Notes: generated by a model not told the origin, from the letters alone. Positions 34,028 through 42,184 are shown, counted from the stretch's first letter. The stretch is 64,000 nucleotides of DNA from Methylotenera_A sp031422335 (GCA_031422335.1 JANOQW010000022.1:3707-67706); one strand, 5' to 3'. Translations and numbers: made by a program.

Positions 34028-35713
34028 TTAACTAAATAAGGCCCAAGCCTTTTGCACCGTGCTCCACACACCATAACTAATGGGGATAAGTACTGCTAGC
34101 CAAGCCAATTTAACCAACAAACCATGCTGTTGTTCGCCGCTTGCCACAACACTCGCTTGCACTTGATTTTGCAAAGATTTTTCATGACCAATTTTTTGCA
34201 CCTCCGCCAACTCTGCATCGCTCATAAAATATTTATCTGCCACCGGCTTTACCAACATATTAGCAATAAAACCCACCACCATTAAGCCTGCCAGCACCAC
34301 AAATATCGGTGCATATACTTGGTCAAACGGAATACCTTTTTCTAAGCGCGTATCGTGCATATAGTTCACCACCACAGGCCCTAAAATGCCAGCGGTGGAC
34401 CATGCTGTGAGCAAGCGACCATGAATAGCGCCGACAAATTGGGTGCCAAACATATCGGCCAAATAGGCAGGAATGGTGGCAAAACCGCCGCCATACATAG
34501 AGGCAATCACACAAAAGCTTGCCACAAATAATGCTAAAGATTTTAAGCCTGCCATATAAGTCGCTGTGCAATACATGATAGCGCCTAACACAAAGAAAAT
34601 AAAATAGGTGCGTTTGCGCCCTAGCTTATCCGATGAGCTTGCCCAGCCAATACGGCCAAAAATATTGAATAGTGAAATCAGGCCCACAAATCCAGCGCCC
34701 ACTGCGGCGGCGGCGGCAGTCATGGCTTCATCTTTTTTAATATCGGCAAAACCTAGACTCTGCCCATCTGCTCCAGCTTGCCCAATTAGCGCGCCGCCAA
34801 AGGTTTCTTGCAGCATCGGCGCTGCCGCGCCAATGATGCCAATACCGGCAGAAACATTCATGCACAACACAATCCATAAAAGCCAAAATTGCGGCGTTTT
34901 ATGGGCGTTTTTTAAATGCACATGGCGCGTAGCAATCATGCTATTTTGGGCTGCTGCAGGCGGTGTCCAATTGGCAGGTTTCCAGCCTACTGGTGGAACT
35001 CTATAGCCTAAAGCACCGCACAACATAAACACGGCATAAATCACCGCTAATACCACAAAGGCTTGCCAAACACCGACGTTGCCAGGCGTTGCAAAAGTGC
35101 CCATCAACTTGGTTGCTAGCGGCGAACCTATCATGGCGCCGCCACCAAAGCCCATAATCGCCATGCCTGTGGCCATGCCGCGCCTATCGGGAAACCACTT
35201 AATCAATGTAGAAACGGGTGAAATATAACCTAAACCTAGCCCGATGCCGCCAAGCACCCCACTGCCCAACCACATCAGCCACAGTTGATGCGCATACACA
35301 CCATAAGCGGAAATAAGTAGCCCACCGCACCAACACAACATAGACACCAAGCCAGCTTTACGCGGGCCTTCGCGCTCTAACCAACCGCCCCACAAAGCTG
35401 CTGAGCAGCCGAGCAATACAAAAAATAGCGTGTACATCCAACCCAAATCAAACTGTGTCCAATTGCAATCAGTGGCAGTCAGTGCGCGCGCAGTACCCGC
35501 TAATTTATCGCCAAATGTCGTCGCGCCTGCTGCACAAGCAGCTAGTGGTTTACCATCCTCGCCCATCAGCGCGTTGCCCAGTGGTTTCCAAAACACGCTA
35601 AAACCATACGCCATACCAATCGACAAGTGAATCGCCAACGCGGCGGGCGGCACCAACCAGCGATTAAAATTGGGCTTTGCGGTAATGTATTCTTTTGATA
35701 AAAAACTGGCCAT
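34028..35713 (-). CDS. OFA-family MFS transporter (oxalate/formate antiporter-like)
   Basis: A 561-residue transporter with 12 predicted transmembrane helices. The sequence NRWLVPPAALAIHLSIGMAYGFSVFWKPL at the start and GWLEREGPRKAGL (loop 2-3), GGIGLGLGYISPVSTLIKWFPDRRGMATG (about 155-183) are typical of the oxalate:formate antiporter family. A large loop near residues 50-75 carries two cysteines (LAACAAGA, ATDCNW) and a second insert (about 305-330) is unusual. Formate or another small carboxylate is the likely substrate, which would suit a methylotroph, but this is inference. It is divergent from phoB. Confidence 0.82.
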   Translation of the reverse strand: MASFLSKEYITAKPNFNRWLVPPAALAIHLSIGMAYGFSVFWKPLGNALMGEDGKPLAACAAGATTFGDKLAGTARALTATDCNWTQFDLGWMYTLFFVLLGCSAALWGGWLEREGPRKAGLVSMLCWCGGLLISAYGVYAHQLWLMWLGSGVLGGIGLGLGYISPVSTLIKWFPDRRGMATGMAIMGFGGGAMIGSPLATKLMGTFATPGNVGVWQAFVVLAVIYAVFMLCGALGYRVPPVGWKPANWTPPAAAQNSMIATRHVHLKNAHKTPQFWLLWIVLCMNVSAGIGIIGAAAPMLQETFGGALIGQAGADGQSLGFADIKKDEAMTAAAAAVGAGFVGLISLFNIFGRIGWASSSDKLGRKRTYFIFFVLGAIMYCTATYMAGLKSLALFVASFCVIASMYGGGFATIPAYLADMFGTQFVGAIHGRLLTAWSTAGILGPVVVNYMHDTRLEKGIPFDQVYAPIFVVLAGLMVVGFIANMLVKPVADKYFMSDAELAEVQKIGHEKSLQNQVQASVVASGEQQHGLLVKLAWLAVLIPISYGVWSTVQKAWALFS

Positions 35714-35872
35714 GCTTACTCCAATAAGTGATTAATTTTTATAGAATGTATGCTTTATAGCATAGTGTTATAAAAAGTGAAAAATGGCAATTGTAAGCCT
35801 ACAAAAATGCATCACAAAATCTTAAGGTCGCCTTAACTTTTAATCCTTGCGTACAAGTTGGCAATTGCGTTA

Positions 35873-35912
35873 TTGTCATAAAAAAGTAGGTAATTTGTCA
35901 TCAATATGTCAT
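35873..35912 (+). promoter_or_regulatory. PhoB-box-like direct repeats upstream of phoB
   Basis: TTGTCAT occurs at 35873-35879 and 35895-35901, and ATGTCAT at 35906-35912. The last two form an 18-bp box (TTGTCAT-CAAT-ATGTCAT) like the CTGTCAT-4-CTGTCAT Pho box, and the first is exactly 22 bp (two 11-bp units) further upstream. The box ends 65 bp before the phoB start codon. Autoregulation by PhoB is the natural reading. Confidence 0.75.
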
Positions 35913-35977
35913 ATTAAAGCCACAAAATTCGCATATGTTAAAACTTATAAATTTAGATTAAATGAACGAGTACAACT

Positions 35978-36673
35978 ATGCCAGCTAACATTTTAGTGAT
36001 TGAAGACGAGCCAGCTATTCAGGAATTGCTGGCCTTAAATATTACCCAAGCAGGCCACAACGCGCTGCGTGCACTCAGTGTAGAGCATGCGCAGGAGCTA
36101 CTACGAAATACCTTACCAGACCTGATTTTGCTAGATTGGATGTTACCTGGCATGAGTGGCATTGAATATGCACGCCGTTTAAAATCGGACGCGCTGACCA
36201 AGGCTATTCCTATTATTATGCTGACCGCGCGTGGTGACGAATACGACAAAGTACGCGGCCTAGAGGTAGGTGCTGATGATTATGTGACCAAGCCATTTAG
36301 CCCGCGCGAGTTAAATGCCAGAATCAAAGCAGTGCTGCGCCGACGCGCACCACAAATGACCGATGATCCTATTGAGATTATGGGATTGTTGCTAGACCCA
36401 AGCACCCACCGAGTTGCAGGAAACGGCGCTAATATTGACTTGGGGCCAACAGAATTTAGATTGTTGCACTTTTTTATGAGCAACGCCGAGCGCGTACACA
36501 CGCGTAGCCAGTTGCTGGATAAAGTATGGGGCGACCGCGTGTTTGTAGAAGACCGCACGGTAGATGTGCATATTCGCCGCTTGCGCAATGCGCTGGCGGT
36601 GTCTCACCACCAAGATTTAATTCAAACCGTACGCGGTTCTGGTTATCGCTTGTCTGCCATTAAAGAAAGCTAA
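35978..36673 (+). CDS. phoB: Phosphate regulon response regulator PhoB
   Basis: A 231-residue OmpR-type regulator. Receiver domain: acidic pair EDEPAIQE (residues 8-15), phospho-acceptor in LPDLILLDWMLPGMSG (D54 or thereabouts), conserved lysine in VTKPFSPRE. DNA-binding winged helix: LGPTEFRLLHFF and RTVDVHIRRLRNAL, ending VRGSGYRLSA. Phosphorylated PhoB binds Pho boxes and activates phosphate-starvation genes. The phoR kinase gene follows 171 bp later; a Pho-box-like element sits upstream. Confidence 0.93.
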   Translation: MPANILVIEDEPAIQELLALNITQAGHNALRALSVEHAQELLRNTLPDLILLDWMLPGMSGIEYARRLKSDALTKAIPIIMLTARGDEYDKVRGLEVGADDYVTKPFSPRELNARIKAVLRRRAPQMTDDPIEIMGLLLDPSTHRVAGNGANIDLGPTEFRLLHFFMSNAERVHTRSQLLDKVWGDRVFVEDRTVDVHIRRLRNALAVSHHQDLIQTVRGSGYRLSAIKES

Positions 36674-36690
36674 TCCCTTAACTCTCAAAC

Positions 36691-36777
36691 CCGCAAGGGG
36701 CTTCCCCACAGAATATACGCGCTACCACCGCAAAGGCTGTCCCCGCAGAATAACCAGCTAAAGCTGGTTATTCCTGC
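36691..36777. repeat. Direct repeat plus long hairpin in the phoB-phoR gap
   Basis: Two related 25-bp units start CCGCAAGGGGCTTCCCC (36691-36715) and CCGCAAAGGCTGTCCCC (36728-36752), each ending CAGAATA. The second runs into a perfect 12-bp inverted repeat, GAATAACCAGCT (36748-36759) and AGCTGGTTATTC (36762-36773), that could form a strong mRNA hairpin. No T-tract follows, so it is more likely an RNA-processing or attenuation element than a terminator. Confidence 0.7.
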
Positions 36778-36844
36778 ATGAAAGCGCATTATTCTGAGTG
36801 AAACCTCGTTATAATAAGGCCAAGTTTAATTCAAAGCCCAACTT

Positions 36845-38188
36845 GTGCCTGACATTCGCTTAAAAGCCTTTTTTTTTGTTATTGCGCTCAGCGCCATTTG
36901 TTTATTTTTGTGGCTCATTTTCAGTGCAACTATTGCATTAAGCGCTTTTTCTATCGGTTTATTGTTTTACCTCGGCGGCCACGTCAACTGGCTGCATCAG
37001 CTGCATGTGTGGTTTAAAAAACCTGAACTCAAACATATCCCAGAGGGCTCAGGCGTTTGGGAAGATGTATTTAGCAGCTTATTGCAATACGAACGTAATA
37101 ATATTACCAACCAAACGCAGCTTAGCTCGGCCTTAGAGCGCTTTAACCTGACAGCAAACGCCATCCCAGATGGTTTGGTGATTTTGGGTGCCAGCAACGA
37201 GATTGAATGGTGCACGCCGCGCGCCGAAAGCCAACTTGGCTTAAATTTTAGCACTGATAAAAATCTACCCATTGTTAATTTAGTGCGCGACAGCCATTTT
37301 ATTGCTTATCTTTACAATGCCGATTTTAGCGAACCGTTTAAGCTTAAATCTTGGCAAAATCCAGAAATAGCGTTTGAAATTCAACTGATTGCGTTTGGCG
37401 CCAGTCAAAAATTACTGATTTGTCGCGACACCACGCAATTAGAAAAAGTGGAAATTATGCGCCGTGATTTTATTGCCAATGTATCGCACGAGTTGCGCAC
37501 GCCTTTAACCGTCGTTGGCGGTTTTTTAGAAACGCTGGGCGACATGCAAGGCGCTGTGCCCGATGCCATTAAAAGTTATTTTGGCATGATGCAAGAGCAA
37601 ACCAACCGCATGCGCCGCATTATTGAAGATTTGCTGACGCTGTCAAAAATTGAAAGCAATATCGAAGAGCCTGACAATACTGAAATTGACATGCCAAGTT
37701 TGCTCAAACAAATTCAAAAAGATGCACTGGGTTTAAGCCAAGGTTTGTACAAAACCAAGCATGCGATTGAGTTAGAGCTTGACCAAACGCTAAATATTAC
37801 TGGTGCGCAAAGCGAGCTACAAAGTGCGCTTAGCAATCTAGTCAGCAATGCGGTGCGCTACACAGCGCCAAAAAATATAAAAAATGGTGGGGAAATTTTT
37901 ATTCGCTGGAAAATGCAAGGCGAACATGCGGTATTTACCGTGCGCGACACGGGCATTGGCATCGAAGCGCAGCATATTGAGCGGCTGACCGAACGCTTTT
38001 ATCGGGTGGATCGTGGCCGCAGCCGCGAGACGGGCGGCACTGGCTTAGGGCTTTCTATTGTTAAGCACATTCTAATTCGTCACCAAGCCAAGCTAGAAAT
38101 TAGCAGCGAAATTGGCGTCGGCAGTACCTTTAGTGTCATTTTTCCTAAAGCTAGAATCATTCAAACACCGCAGTTAAAACAAGCATGA
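36845..38188 (+). CDS. phoR: Phosphate regulon sensor histidine kinase PhoR
   Basis: A 447-residue membrane kinase. Two transmembrane helices (about residues 8-48), a PAS domain (about 90-200; ANAIPDGLVILGASNEIEWC), HisKA with NVSHELRTPLTVVGG (phospho-His about residue 217) and HATPase_c (NLVSNAVRYT, DTGIGI, GGTGLGLSIVK). It lacks a large periplasmic domain, as is usual for PhoR, which senses phosphate via the Pst transporter and PhoU. The start is GTG 36845, giving the short N-terminus of E. coli PhoR; pst and phoU genes are not in the window. Confidence 0.93.
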   Translation: MPDIRLKAFFFVIALSAICLFLWLIFSATIALSAFSIGLLFYLGGHVNWLHQLHVWFKKPELKHIPEGSGVWEDVFSSLLQYERNNITNQTQLSSALERFNLTANAIPDGLVILGASNEIEWCTPRAESQLGLNFSTDKNLPIVNLVRDSHFIAYLYNADFSEPFKLKSWQNPEIAFEIQLIAFGASQKLLICRDTTQLEKVEIMRRDFIANVSHELRTPLTVVGGFLETLGDMQGAVPDAIKSYFGMMQEQTNRMRRIIEDLLTLSKIESNIEEPDNTEIDMPSLLKQIQKDALGLSQGLYKTKHAIELELDQTLNITGAQSELQSALSNLVSNAVRYTAPKNIKNGGEIFIRWKMQGEHAVFTVRDTGIGIEAQHIERLTERFYRVDRGRSRETGGTGLGLSIVKHILIRHQAKLEISSEIGVGSTFSVIFPKARIIQTPQLKQA

Positions 38189-38931
38189 GCTTCATTCAAG
38201 GCTTTAAAAGTATTGCTCTGAGAGCCGCATGGATACTAGCTTGTGGCTTAGTACTTGCATGCTCGACCAATGCGCCGATTGATGGAAAACCGATTCCAGA
38301 GCGTGGCGACAGAAGCTCGGCGAATCAACTTGTGAAGAACGATATGGATCGCATGGCCGATGTGGAGCTGCAAGAAAATACGCAAAGTTTAAAAAACTTA
38401 ATGTTAAAGCTGTATAAACGCAACCCCAATCAGTTGGCCAAAAGCACGACTGACCCAGCTGAAAAAATGCTGGATTGGGTATTTGAAGGCGAGCTACAAC
38501 ACCATTGGAAGTTTAAAGAAATTGAGAATAAACAAGGCACTGACGCCATTTTTTTGGCGTTTGACGCGCAATATCAAGGCGACCGCGTGCTGCCGTTTAT
38601 TGTCGGCATACACACCATGCTACTAAAAGCGCATGGCAATAAAACCGAATTTTATTTAACCGATAAAATTGAGCCACAGCATATTTATAACGTGGCACGC
38701 AATATTGAAATCGCAGCCTGGAAGCTCTCAACCGCGCGCGATGCCAGTGGTAATTTATATTTATTAAGTAACGAGCTTAACGACAAAGACCGTAACTTAA
38801 GTTTTGAGCGGGAGTTTGGCAAAATGATCGGTCGCACCGATTTATATGCAATTGCCTTGGCTGAAAAATCTCAACGGCTGATTTCACGTATTGCGCAAAG
38901 CATTGCGACCATGGCGTTTTTACCGTTCTAG
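38185..38931 (+). CDS. Putative lipoprotein coupled to phoR
   Basis: A 248-residue protein I cannot place in a named family. It begins with a signal peptide with lipobox LVLACS (Cys 26); a second lipobox-like ILACG lies at Cys 20. The mature part is helical, with FKEIENKQGTDAIFLAFDAQYQGDR and IYNVARNIEIAAWKL segments. The ATG overlaps the phoR stop codon (ATGA), so the two are translationally coupled. That placement suggests a role in phosphate response or envelope adaptation. The signal peptide core is encoded by a copy of the 37-bp palindrome. Confidence 0.7.
   Translation: MSFIQGFKSIALRAAWILACGLVLACSTNAPIDGKPIPERGDRSSANQLVKNDMDRMADVELQENTQSLKNLMLKLYKRNPNQLAKSTTDPAEKMLDWVFEGELQHHWKFKEIENKQGTDAIFLAFDAQYQGDRVLPFIVGIHTMLLKAHGNKTEFYLTDKIEPQHIYNVARNIEIAAWKLSTARDASGNLYLLSNELNDKDRNLSFEREFGKMIGRTDLYAIALAEKSQRLISRIAQSIATMAFLPF
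38214..38250 (-). repeat. 37-bp palindromic repeat, in-frame copy in lipoprotein signal peptide
   Basis: About 26 of 37 positions match; the centre AGCCGCATGGATACTAGCTT is close to the consensus, while the right arm is degraded. In frame it encodes ALRAAWILACGL, the hydrophobic core of the signal peptide. Confidence 0.5.
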
Positions 38932-38980
38932 TGCATTTTTGCCGTTTTGACTCAGTTTTATTAATTCAATTTTAGTTAAT

Positions 38981-39006
38981 AAAAAAGGGCACGAAGCCCT
39001 TTTTTA
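38981..39006. terminator. Bidirectional rho-independent terminator
   Basis: AAAAAAGGGC, loop ACGA, GCCCTTTTTT: a compact hairpin flanked by A- and T-runs, located between the phoR-linked lipoprotein (plus) and the convergent OmpA-family gene (minus). Confidence 0.85.
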
Positions 39007-39041
39007 ATTTGAAGCTTAGCTAATATCTTTCAACTAAATGA

Positions 39042-39722
39042 TTAATTCGCCGCCGCTGGAGCTGGTGCAGATGCAGGTGCTGGCTCTGCCACATAAATCT
39101 CGACACGACGATTTTTTGCTTTGTTTGCACTGGTATCATTGGCCATCAACGGCTCGCGTGAACCTCGACCATCAATCACCACGCGATTTGAAGATACGCT
39201 TCTTGAAGCCAAGTAATCTCGCACACTGGCAGCACGGTTTACCGATAAAGGATTATTTACCGCATCAGAACCTGAGCTATCAGTGTGACCAATCACAGTA
39301 ACATTGCTAGCAGGGTTGTTCACTAAGCCTGTGGCAAACGTGTCTAACACGCTTCTAAAGTTTGGCTGAATATCTGCACGACCCACAGCAAAAGAAATAT
39401 CACTTGGAATGTCCAATTTCAAACGGTTATCCGCAGTTTGTGTCACCGCTACGCCAGTACCCGCAGTCGCCTCTTCCATTTGGCGTTTTTGCTCTTCTTG
39501 ACGCTTAGTCCAAACATTACCAGCAACTGCACCAACACCAGCGCCCACAACCGCACCAATCGCTGCACCCTTGCCTTTTCCCGCCACAGCGCCCACCACC
39601 GCGCCAGCGCCAGCGCCAATAGCTGCACCTTTAGCCGTGCCTTTTTGCGTCTCTGTCATATTGGCGCAACCGCCCAATACAAACGTAAGCAGCACAGAAC
39701 TAACGATTAATTTATTACGCAT
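39042..39722 (-). CDS. OmpA-family lipoprotein with glycine zipper
   Basis: A 226-residue outer-membrane lipoprotein. The lipobox FVLGGC puts the lipidated cysteine at residue 19. A glycine-zipper stretch (about residues 29-68; AAIGAGAGAVVGAVAG repeated) follows, then an OmpA C-terminal peptidoglycan-binding domain (about 105-210) with VTVIGHTDSSGSDAVNNPLSVNRAASVRDYL and the DAP-binding-type NRRVEIYV. The tail is an Ala/Pro repeat (APASAPAPAAAN). It anchors the outer membrane to peptidoglycan. A second glycine-zipper lipoprotein lies at 51.2 kb. Confidence 0.92.
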   Translation of the reverse strand: MRNKLIVSSVLLTFVLGGCANMTETQKGTAKGAAIGAGAGAVVGAVAGKGKGAAIGAVVGAGVGAVAGNVWTKRQEEQKRQMEEATAGTGVAVTQTADNRLKLDIPSDISFAVGRADIQPNFRSVLDTFATGLVNNPASNVTVIGHTDSSGSDAVNNPLSVNRAASVRDYLASRSVSSNRVVIDGRGSREPLMANDTSANKAKNRRVEIYVAEPAPASAPAPAAAN

Positions 39723-39783
39723 ATTATTTACCTTTTAAAATAGAACTATTTATTTTTATTGACCAGAACTTTAATTATTTAGA

Positions 39784-39912
39784 TTACTTAGTAGCGGCGT
39801 CTTCAATTTTTTCGCCACCTTTCTGAATATCTTGTCCAGCGCCGGCCATTGTGTTGCAGGCACTTAATGTCACTGCAAACGCCAAGATTAAAAATGTAGT
39901 CATTAATTTCAT
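39784..39912 (-). CDS. Entericidin-like small lipoprotein
   Basis: A 42-residue gene starting at ATG 39912 with AAAAGGAAAAC upstream. The peptide has a signal sequence (MKLMTTFLILAFAVTLSAC) with lipobox LSAC, then NTMAGAGQDIQKGGEKIED, which is the entericidin A/B pattern (CNT..G.G.D...GG..I). Entericidins are tiny lipoproteins of uncertain role, in E. coli described as an antidote/bacteriolytic pair. Only one gene is present here. It lies 61 bp upstream of the OmpA-family gene on the same strand. Another frame over the same bases gives a longer open frame without family features. Confidence 0.85.
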   Translation of the reverse strand: MKLMTTFLILAFAVTLSACNTMAGAGQDIQKGGEKIEDAATK

Positions 39913-40104
39913 TTTGTTTTCCTTTTAAATTAAGATTGATAAAACTAGTTGGAGTAACGCTTTTTATGTACTTTAAAAAAGTATACAGACGCACTAATTC
40001 CATCAATATCGGCAAACGCTGAAATTGCAGTCAGATAATTCTGACAAATTGGCTCTGTTTTTAGTCGCTAGTTTAAGCTTTGATTTTGTTTGGTTTTGAT
40101 AGAC

Positions 40105-40842
40105 TTACTGTTTGGTAAATACAATTACATGTTGCCACGGTAAGCTGGTCACCGTGTTATGCCACCTAAATGGTAGCACCGTAAGTTCTTTAATCACCTG
40201 CGCCTGCGTCATTTTGTGCACTTGTTTAATTGGCACTTTGTCATCCTCGGCCCGATACTCCACCAATACCAATTTTGCGCCAGGTTTTAGCGCCGCCCAC
40301 ATGCTTTGCGCGACTTCATAGGGAAATTCCAGCTCGTGATACACATCCACCAAAATCGCCATGTCTAAGCTATTGGCGGCTAGTTTAATATCGCTGGCGG
40401 TGGATAACACTGGCTTAATATTGGTATATTTTTTAGATAAACCTTTTAACTTGCCTATCATTTCAGATTGTACATCTACCGCATAGATAGTACCTTGCAG
40501 GCCAACGCTATCAGACATTCTGCGCGATAAATAACCAGTGCCTGCGCCTATATCGGCCACCACCATGCCTTTTTTAAGGTTAAGCGCACGCAATAAAATA
40601 TCGGTGCGCTCTTCTTTTTCTCGTGTTTCGCGCTCTAACCAAGCCGCACCTTGGTAACCCATCACCTGCGCAATCTCGCGTCCCATATACACTTTACCAA
40701 TACCATCTTGGGTGGCAGGGTATTGCTGGTAAATGGGGTTGGCTGGGGGCTTTTCTAACAGCTTGGCCTCAGCAAAAGCGACATTTGAGCCAAGTACCAA
40801 TAAACAAAAACAAATATTAATGTGATGTGAGTTAAAAATCAT
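40105..40842 (-). CDS. Exported SAM-dependent methyltransferase
   Basis: A 245-residue class I methyltransferase. The SAM-binding motif VVADIGAGTGYLSRRM is at about residues 93-108, with AVDVQSEM (motif II) and AILVDVYHELE further on. Unusually, the first ~24 residues (ICFCLLVLGSNVAFA-EAK) look like a signal peptide, implying a periplasmic location where SAM is not expected. Such signal-bearing methyltransferases are recurrent in proteobacteria, but their substrates are unknown to me. It stands alone between the entericidin-like gene and the DUF3095 gene. Confidence 0.8.
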   Translation of the reverse strand: MIFNSHHINICFCLLVLGSNVAFAEAKLLEKPPANPIYQQYPATQDGIGKVYMGREIAQVMGYQGAAWLERETREKEERTDILLRALNLKKGMVVADIGAGTGYLSRRMSDSVGLQGTIYAVDVQSEMIGKLKGLSKKYTNIKPVLSTASDIKLAANSLDMAILVDVYHELEFPYEVAQSMWAALKPGAKLVLVEYRAEDDKVPIKQVHKMTQAQVIKELTVLPFRWHNTVTSLPWQHVIVFTKQ

Positions 40843-40891
40843 TCATTTAAGAGCTTAAGCAGCGCAAAAAATTCACTGCTTTAAAAATATT

Positions 40892-42094
40892 TTATAGTTT
40901 TAGCGTTGCCAATTGCGCTTTTAAACCACGCGCTGCCAACGCATAACCGCCATCGCTGCCATCAACAAAGTGCATGTGGTTACCGGTGAACGAGCGCACA
41001 ATGCAAGTCACCAGTGCCTCTTGTGATTTATGCAGGCCAAATACCAAGTGCCCAAGTTGATGCTCGGCTGCTAAAAACTGTTCTAACTGGCTGGCTTGCG
41101 CTTCCGTTCCATCAATCACCATACGTAACATGCCATCAAATTTTCTAAAATCTGAGTTATCGACTAATTCAGTTCTATATTTGCTCCATTGCGTGGTTTC
41201 GGTATCCATATTGCGTGCAAATAAAATTTTTCCCGCAGTGTTTTGGAACAGCATTTTGGCCAGATATTTCAAGCGTTTACTAACCGAAAACTGGCTGCTG
41301 CGCACGCGCCATTCGTGCGCCAATAGTTTGGGGTTAAAAGTTAATTTAAGTGCTTGCGCCTGCAAAGGATGGTATTGCAGAACATCACCATAAATAGTTT
41401 GAATTTGTTGCAGCACGCGCTGGTAAGTATCGAGATTGGTGTCTGCACGTTGCGACATTGCGCCTACCAATAACGCGAGCTTGTGGTCATTAAAGCTAGG
41501 CACGCCTTGCCAGCGACACTCAAAACCTTCAAAACTGGCTTCGGCCAAACCTGCATTTTCAAGTACACGCACAACACCTAAAGCGTTTGGCGTTTTTACA
41601 CGGCGCTCGGCTTCGTCCCAACCGCGACCAGAGAATACTGCTTGTGTCACATGTGGTGACAAACTAAATTTACCCACTTTTACCCAAAAGCCAGCATCTG
41701 TTAAATCTGCAACCTTAACCAAACCCACCCGTAAGCCTAAACCAAAACTTGTTCGTGCTAGTTGCTGCGCACCACGCAAAGCAATCTCTACCCGCTCACG
41801 CAAACTGTCAGGAACCGCAAAAGTAGCACCATCGCCACCAAACACAAACGGCATTTCAATGCCCAAATCCACATTCACCACCGCCGCAATGCAGGCCACG
41901 CCAACAGTATTCACCTTTTTGTAAGCGCCCTGCTCAATCGCTTTGGTCGAGCCTTCCACGTCCGCAATCACCACCCACCAATCAGGTGGCAAATCTGCAT
42001 GGTTTTTGCTAACGGTAGAATCTGCGAAAGTGTTAATCAGGGGCAGGTCGCGATAGAAATTAAGGTTGTGATTTGTTATTTGTGTTGATGACAT
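40892..42094 (-). CDS. DUF3095 family protein (nucleotidyl-cyclase-like N-terminus)
   Basis: A 400-residue soluble protein of DUF3095. The N-terminal part has VVIADVEGSTKAIEQGAYKKVN (about residues 41-62) and FVFGGDGATFAVP (about 84-96), motifs reminiscent of class III nucleotide cyclases and GGDEF proteins (DxxGST metal-binding aspartate; GGD beta-hairpin). The C-terminal half is DUF3095-specific (VDGSDGGYALAARGL near the end). Enzymatic activity is unproven. Upstream of it lies an intergenic palindrome and an RNA-rich region. Confidence 0.85.
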   Translation of the reverse strand: MSSTQITNHNLNFYRDLPLINTFADSTVSKNHADLPPDWWVVIADVEGSTKAIEQGAYKKVNTVGVACIAAVVNVDLGIEMPFVFGGDGATFAVPDSLRERVEIALRGAQQLARTSFGLGLRVGLVKVADLTDAGFWVKVGKFSLSPHVTQAVFSGRGWDEAERRVKTPNALGVVRVLENAGLAEASFEGFECRWQGVPSFNDHKLALLVGAMSQRADTNLDTYQRVLQQIQTIYGDVLQYHPLQAQALKLTFNPKLLAHEWRVRSSQFSVSKRLKYLAKMLFQNTAGKILFARNMDTETTQWSKYRTELVDNSDFRKFDGMLRMVIDGTEAQASQLEQFLAAEHQLGHLVFGLHKSQEALVTCIVRSFTGNHMHFVDGSDGGYALAARGLKAQLATLKL

Positions 42095-42128
42095 AGCTTA
42101 TTCTAACGCGAATACGCCAAAAAAAACA

Positions 42129-42165
42129 TGCCCTAAGGGCCGCATGGATATTGGCTTGTAGGGCA
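42129..42165 (-). repeat. 37-bp palindromic repeat, intergenic copy
   Basis: TGCCCTAAGGGCC, loop GCATGGATATT, GGCTTGTAGGGCA: about 33 of 37 positions match the consensus in reverse orientation. It lies 35 bp upstream of the DUF3095 start codon. Confidence 0.85.
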
Positions 42166-42184
42166 TGCTAAAATAAATAATAGT

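Noticed and set aside
39803..40015. A 70-residue minus-strand open frame over the entericidin-like gene
   Set aside because: It is out of frame with the 42-residue gene that has the signal peptide, lipobox and ribosome site; its own sequence lacks any such feature.
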